From Verrucomicrobiota bacterium (GTDB lineage: Bacteria; Verrucomicrobiota; Verrucomicrobiia; Limisphaerales; UBA11320): a stretch of DNA of 64,000 nt. Shown here piece by piece: positions 61,264 to 64,000 of this stretch. Under the pieces are notes generated by a model that ran no database searches, was not told where the DNA came from, and saw only the letters and a list, made by a program, of their open reading frames with translations. Position 1 is the stretch's first letter. The number at the start of each line of letters is the position of its first letter. The DNA lies in assembly GCA_016199985.1 (NCBI GenBank), contig JACQFQ010000050.1:58693-122692 (forward strand). The letters are read 5' to 3'. The position numbers were made by a program, and so were the translations under genes.

Positions 61264-61282
61264 TGGGGTTAACACCCCATAG
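61264..61282 (+). promoter_or_regulatory. Palindromic stress element, copy 3
   Basis: TGGGGTTAACACCCCATAG, two bases different from copies 1 and 2, both inside the spacer. It ends 88 nt before the dnaK start. CCTA occurs at 61302-61305, the same distance as for copy 1. There is no CIRCE (TTAGCACTC-N9-GAGTGCTAA) in this leader. Confidence 0.7.
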
Positions 61283-61370
61283 GTAAGCGCTCGCTCTCTC
61301 GCCTAGAGTGGATTGGCCCGCGAAGTCTAACGCGACAATAGAAGCAAAACACAGAAACACTTAACTATTT

Positions 61371-63314
61371 ATGGCAAGAGTAATTGGCATTGATCTAGGG
61401 ACGACAAATTCCTGCATGGCGGTCATTGAAGGCGGCGAACCTTCAGTGCTTGATAATTCCGAAGGCAAACGCACCACGCCATCGGTGGTGGCTTTCACCA
61501 AAACGGGCGACCGGCTCGTCGGCGAGTCCGCCAAGCGGCAGGCCGTCACCAACTCCCGCAATACGATCTATTCGATCAAGCGGTTCATGGGACGAAAATT
61601 TGACGAAGTGCAGGAGGAAATCAAACGCGTGCCCTACAAAGTGGTCCGGGCCGCCAACGGTGACGCGGCCGTCGAAGTGGAAGTGAACGGCAAGCCGAAG
61701 CAATTCAGCCCGCCGGAAATTTCCGCGATGATTCTCAGCAAGCTCAAAGCGGACGCGGAGACGCGGTTGGGCGAGAAAATCACCCAGGCCGTCATCACGA
61801 CTCCGGCCTATTTTAATGACTCGCAACGCCAGGCTACGAAAGACGCGGGTCGCATTGCGGGCCTCGAAGTGCTCCGCATCATCAACGAACCGACTGCCGC
61901 GTCGCTGGCTTATGGCCTCGACAAGAAAAAGGACGAAAAGATCGCGGTCTATGACCTCGGCGGCGGCACATTCGATATTTCAGTGCTGGAACTCGGCGAC
62001 GGCGTCTTCCAAGTCAAAGCCACCAACGGCGATACACATCTCGGCGGCGATGACTGGGACAATTGCCTCATGGATTGGATGCTGGACGAGTTCAAAAAGG
62101 AATCCGGCATGGACTTGCGTCAGCAGCCCGACGCGCTTCAGCGCATCAAGGAGGAAGCGGAAAATGCCAAGATCGCCTTGTCCAACGCCACGACCTACGA
62201 CATCAACCTGCCGTTCATCACGGCCGACGCCAGCGGACCGAAGCATATCCAGAGGACGCTCACCCGCGCCAAGATGGAACAACTCACCGACAAGCTTTTT
62301 GAGCGCACAATTGCGCCGGTAAAGGCGTGCTTGAAGGATGCCGACATCGACGCTGGGAGAATTGATGAACTGGTTTTGGTCGGCGGCATGACCCGGATGC
62401 CGCGTGTGGTCGAAACGGCGCATACGCTCGTCAACAAACCTCCGCATCAGGGTGTCAATCCTGACGAAGTCGTGGCGGTCGGCGCAGCGATCCAAGCGGG
62501 AGTGCTCAAAGGCGAGGTCAAAGACGTGGTGTTGCTGGATGTGACACCGCTGTCCCTCGGCATTGAAACTCTCGGCGGCGTCTTCACCAAGCTGATCGAG
62601 CGCAACACCACCATCCCAAGCCGCAAGTCGGAAACCTTTTCCACGGCTGCGGACAATCAGCCCGGGGTGGAAATTCATGTGTTGCAGGGCGAGCGTCAGT
62701 TTGCAAAGGACAGCAAGACCATCGGCAACTTCAAGCTCGATGACATTCCTCCTGCCCCGCGTGGCGTGCCGCAGATTGAAGTCAGCTTTGACATTGATGC
62801 CAACGGCATTCTGCATGTCGGCGCGAAGGACCTCGGCACGGGCAAGGAACAGAAGATCACCATCACCGCGAGCAGCGGCCTCTCCAAGGACGAGATTGAG
62901 AAGATGCGCAAGGATGGAGAACTCCACGCCGACGAGGACCGGAAGCGCAAGGAAGAAATGGAAACGCGCAACGAGGCCGACAACTCGGTCTATCGCACAG
63001 AGAAAATGTTGAAGGACAACCGGGACAAAATGTCCGAGGCGAACCGAGGGAAGATTGAATCCGCAGTCAACGAGGTCAAGGAGGCACTCAAAGGCAGCGA
63101 CGCGGCGGCCATCAAATCCGCCAGCGAAAAGCTCAACGAAAACTGGCAGGCCGCCTCAGCGGAACTTTACAAAGCGGCCGGAGAGAAAGCCAAGACTGGT
63201 CAAAACCGTGCCGGTGGACACCCAGGAGCGCAGTCCGAAGCCAACGGCGCTCGGGACGACGGCAAGAAAGAGGAAGGCCCAATCATTGACGCTGAAGTTG
63301 TGGATGCCAAATAA
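61371..63314 (+). CDS. dnaK: Chaperone DnaK (Hsp70)
   Basis: 647 residues, complete. IGIDLGTTNSCMAV, AVITTPAYFNDSQRQATKDAGRIAG, VYDLGGGTFDISVL, VGGMTRMPRV in the ATPase domain; DVTPLSLGIETLGG and GIPPAPRGVPQIEV-type substrate-binding region; C-terminal tail ends EEGPIIDAEVVDAK, the usual DnaK end. It refolds proteins with DnaJ and GrpE, which are not adjacent. Its expression is probably controlled from the palindromic element 88 nt upstream. Confidence 0.97.
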   Translation: MARVIGIDLGTTNSCMAVIEGGEPSVLDNSEGKRTTPSVVAFTKTGDRLVGESAKRQAVTNSRNTIYSIKRFMGRKFDEVQEEIKRVPYKVVRAANGDAAVEVEVNGKPKQFSPPEISAMILSKLKADAETRLGEKITQAVITTPAYFNDSQRQATKDAGRIAGLEVLRIINEPTAASLAYGLDKKKDEKIAVYDLGGGTFDISVLELGDGVFQVKATNGDTHLGGDDWDNCLMDWMLDEFKKESGMDLRQQPDALQRIKEEAENAKIALSNATTYDINLPFITADASGPKHIQRTLTRAKMEQLTDKLFERTIAPVKACLKDADIDAGRIDELVLVGGMTRMPRVVETAHTLVNKPPHQGVNPDEVVAVGAAIQAGVLKGEVKDVVLLDVTPLSLGIETLGGVFTKLIERNTTIPSRKSETFSTAADNQPGVEIHVLQGERQFAKDSKTIGNFKLDDIPPAPRGVPQIEVSFDIDANGILHVGAKDLGTGKEQKITITASSGLSKDEIEKMRKDGELHADEDRKRKEEMETRNEADNSVYRTEKMLKDNRDKMSEANRGKIESAVNEVKEALKGSDAAAIKSASEKLNENWQAASAELYKAAGEKAKTGQNRAGGHPGAQSEANGARDDGKKEEGPIIDAEVVDAK

Positions 63315-63583
63315 GTCGTCTAGCGGGATGCAAGTTTGCTTCGCCTCGACTCTGGTTCTCACGCGAGGACTCGATGATGTCAGAGCAATCACGTCATCGC
63401 ACAACCCGGCGCAGGAGGTCGTGCACATTGCGGTCGCAGCGTTGCCGAAGCGGATCAAAGGTCACACAACGCCACGAGTGCGTCAGCAGACCGTGAGCGA
63501 AGCCAAGGAAGTGTGGCGTTACGAGGGAAATCCCAACTGAGGCATCCGAGAATTCAGATCTGGGAATATTGGGTTGAGAACTC

Positions 63584-63893
63584 ATGAACAAATCCAAAAC
63601 AGTTCATCCCGAAGTTCGCATTGGTCATGTTCATTTGAAGGTGGCCGATCTGGAGCGGGCACTTGCGTTTTATCGCGATGTGCTCGGATTCGAACTCACA
63701 CAACGCTACGGTCACCAGGCGGCGTTCCTTTCCGCTGGCGGTTACCACCATCACATCGGGCTGAACACATGGGAGAGTCAGGGTGGTTCTCCGCCTCATC
63801 GTGGTGCGACTGGTCTTTATCATGTGGCTATTGTTTATCCGACCCGCGCGGAACTTGCAGACGCCTTACGCAGGCTCATCAAGGCAGGAATAC
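63584..63893 (+). pseudogene. VOC family (glyoxalase/dioxygenase) protein, interrupted by an IS3-family element
   Basis: ATG 63584 opens a frame with the vicinal-oxygen-chelate fold: VRIGHVHLKVADLERALAFYRDVLGFE, a metal His in GHVHLKV, AAFLSAGGYHHHIGLNTWES, ATGLYHVAIVYPTRAELADALRRLIKAGI. It fits the catechol-2,3-dioxygenase-like group. After LIKAGI (near 63893) the expected continuation is replaced by the terminus of an insertion sequence, so the second domain and the last metal Glu are lost. The frame stays open to the window end through the element. Confidence 0.75.
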
Positions 63894-64000
63894 TGAAATG
63901 GACCCCGAAATTTGGACCACGCCTTAAGCTAGACTTTTCGAGAACTGCTCGATGTGAGAAAGAGCAGATCAATGAAACGAAAACGAAAACAGTACAGCGG
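63894..64000 (+). mobile_element. IS3-family insertion sequence, left end
   Basis: The terminus begins TGAAATGGACCCCGAAATTT, the form of IS3-group inverted repeats (TG...GACCCC...TTGGACC), directly where the VOC homology stops. orfA starts 78 bp inside. The right end is outside the window. Confidence 0.7.
63972..64000 (+). CDS. IS3-family transposase OrfA, N-terminal fragment
   Basis: Nine complete codons before the window edge read MKRKRKQYS, the typical OrfA start of IS3-family elements (a helix-turn-helix protein, continuing EFK... in relatives). GAGAAAGAGC lies upstream as a possible ribosome binding site. Confidence 0.6.

Noticed and set aside
61204..61370. CIRCE/HrcA operator before dnaK
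   Set aside because: No TTAGCACTC-N9-GAGTGCTAA sequence; the inverted repeat present is the GGGGT/ACCCC element.
63330..63540. 70-codon frame between dnaK and the VOC gene
   Set aside because: No recognised family, no ribosome binding site; kept as unexplained sequence only.

Overview
The window looks like a chromosomal stretch of a GC-rich Verrucomicrobiota bacterium, probably of the Pedosphaera/Limisphaerales type. This rests on family content: a VPDSG-CTERM sorting signal, a PSCyt1/WD40 protein paired with a PPC-domain protein, two DUF1549/DUF1553 (PSD1) plus DUF1501 cassettes, and many large secreted beta-propeller proteins. No rRNA or tRNA gene was recognised to confirm it.

Layout. 0-6.3 kb: the 3' end of hemC, a membrane histidine kinase, rhamnulokinase, an S10 serine carboxypeptidase and an FMN-dependent alpha-hydroxy-acid oxidase. 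6.4-17.3 kb: mostly exported proteins (FG-GAP propeller, NHL propeller, Beta_propel protein, VPDSG-CTERM protein) with an M20 peptidase and a MetE-like methyltransferase. 17.5-20.1 kb: clpC. 20.2-26.1 kb: a coupled pair encoding a cytochrome/WD40 protein and a PPC-domain protein. 26.3-36.8 kb: a minus-strand nitrate assimilation operon (NarK transporter, PP2C-kinase fusion, CysJ-like flavoprotein, NirA nitrite reductase, DmsB-DmsC fusion, molybdenum nitrate reductase). 37.2-46.3 kb: two tandem PSD1-DUF1501 gene pairs joined by 4-bp overlaps. 46.3-48.7 kb: a secreted protein made of near-identical PPC-like repeats.

An AT-rich intergenic stretch near 49.0 kb marks a change. From 49.1 kb come a sulfur-uptake operon (YezD/OscA-type protein, sulfate-binding protein, an M14-type hydrolase, CysT, CysW, CysA, a cysK remnant) and a convergent Rrf2 regulator. 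Then follows a stress island: DUF2934 protein, Dps, YflT-type general stress protein, Old Yellow Enzyme fragment, CurA-type reductase, flavin reductase, ABC transporter remnants, rpiB fragment, DnaK and a VOC protein cut by an IS3-family element at the right edge.

Two patterns stand out. First, a 19-bp palindromic element, TGGGGTGAAAACCCCATAG or a two-base variant, occurs three times, each just upstream of a stress transcription unit (DUF2934-dps, yflT-like, dnaK), with a CCTA tetramer 17-19 nt further on. It is not CIRCE and looks like a shared stress operator or promoter. Second, at least four loci between 54.4 and 61.2 kb are chimeras or truncations, three of them made by joining the start of one conserved gene or motif to the middle of another at very short similar sequences, as if by repeated microhomology deletions (or an assembly artefact).
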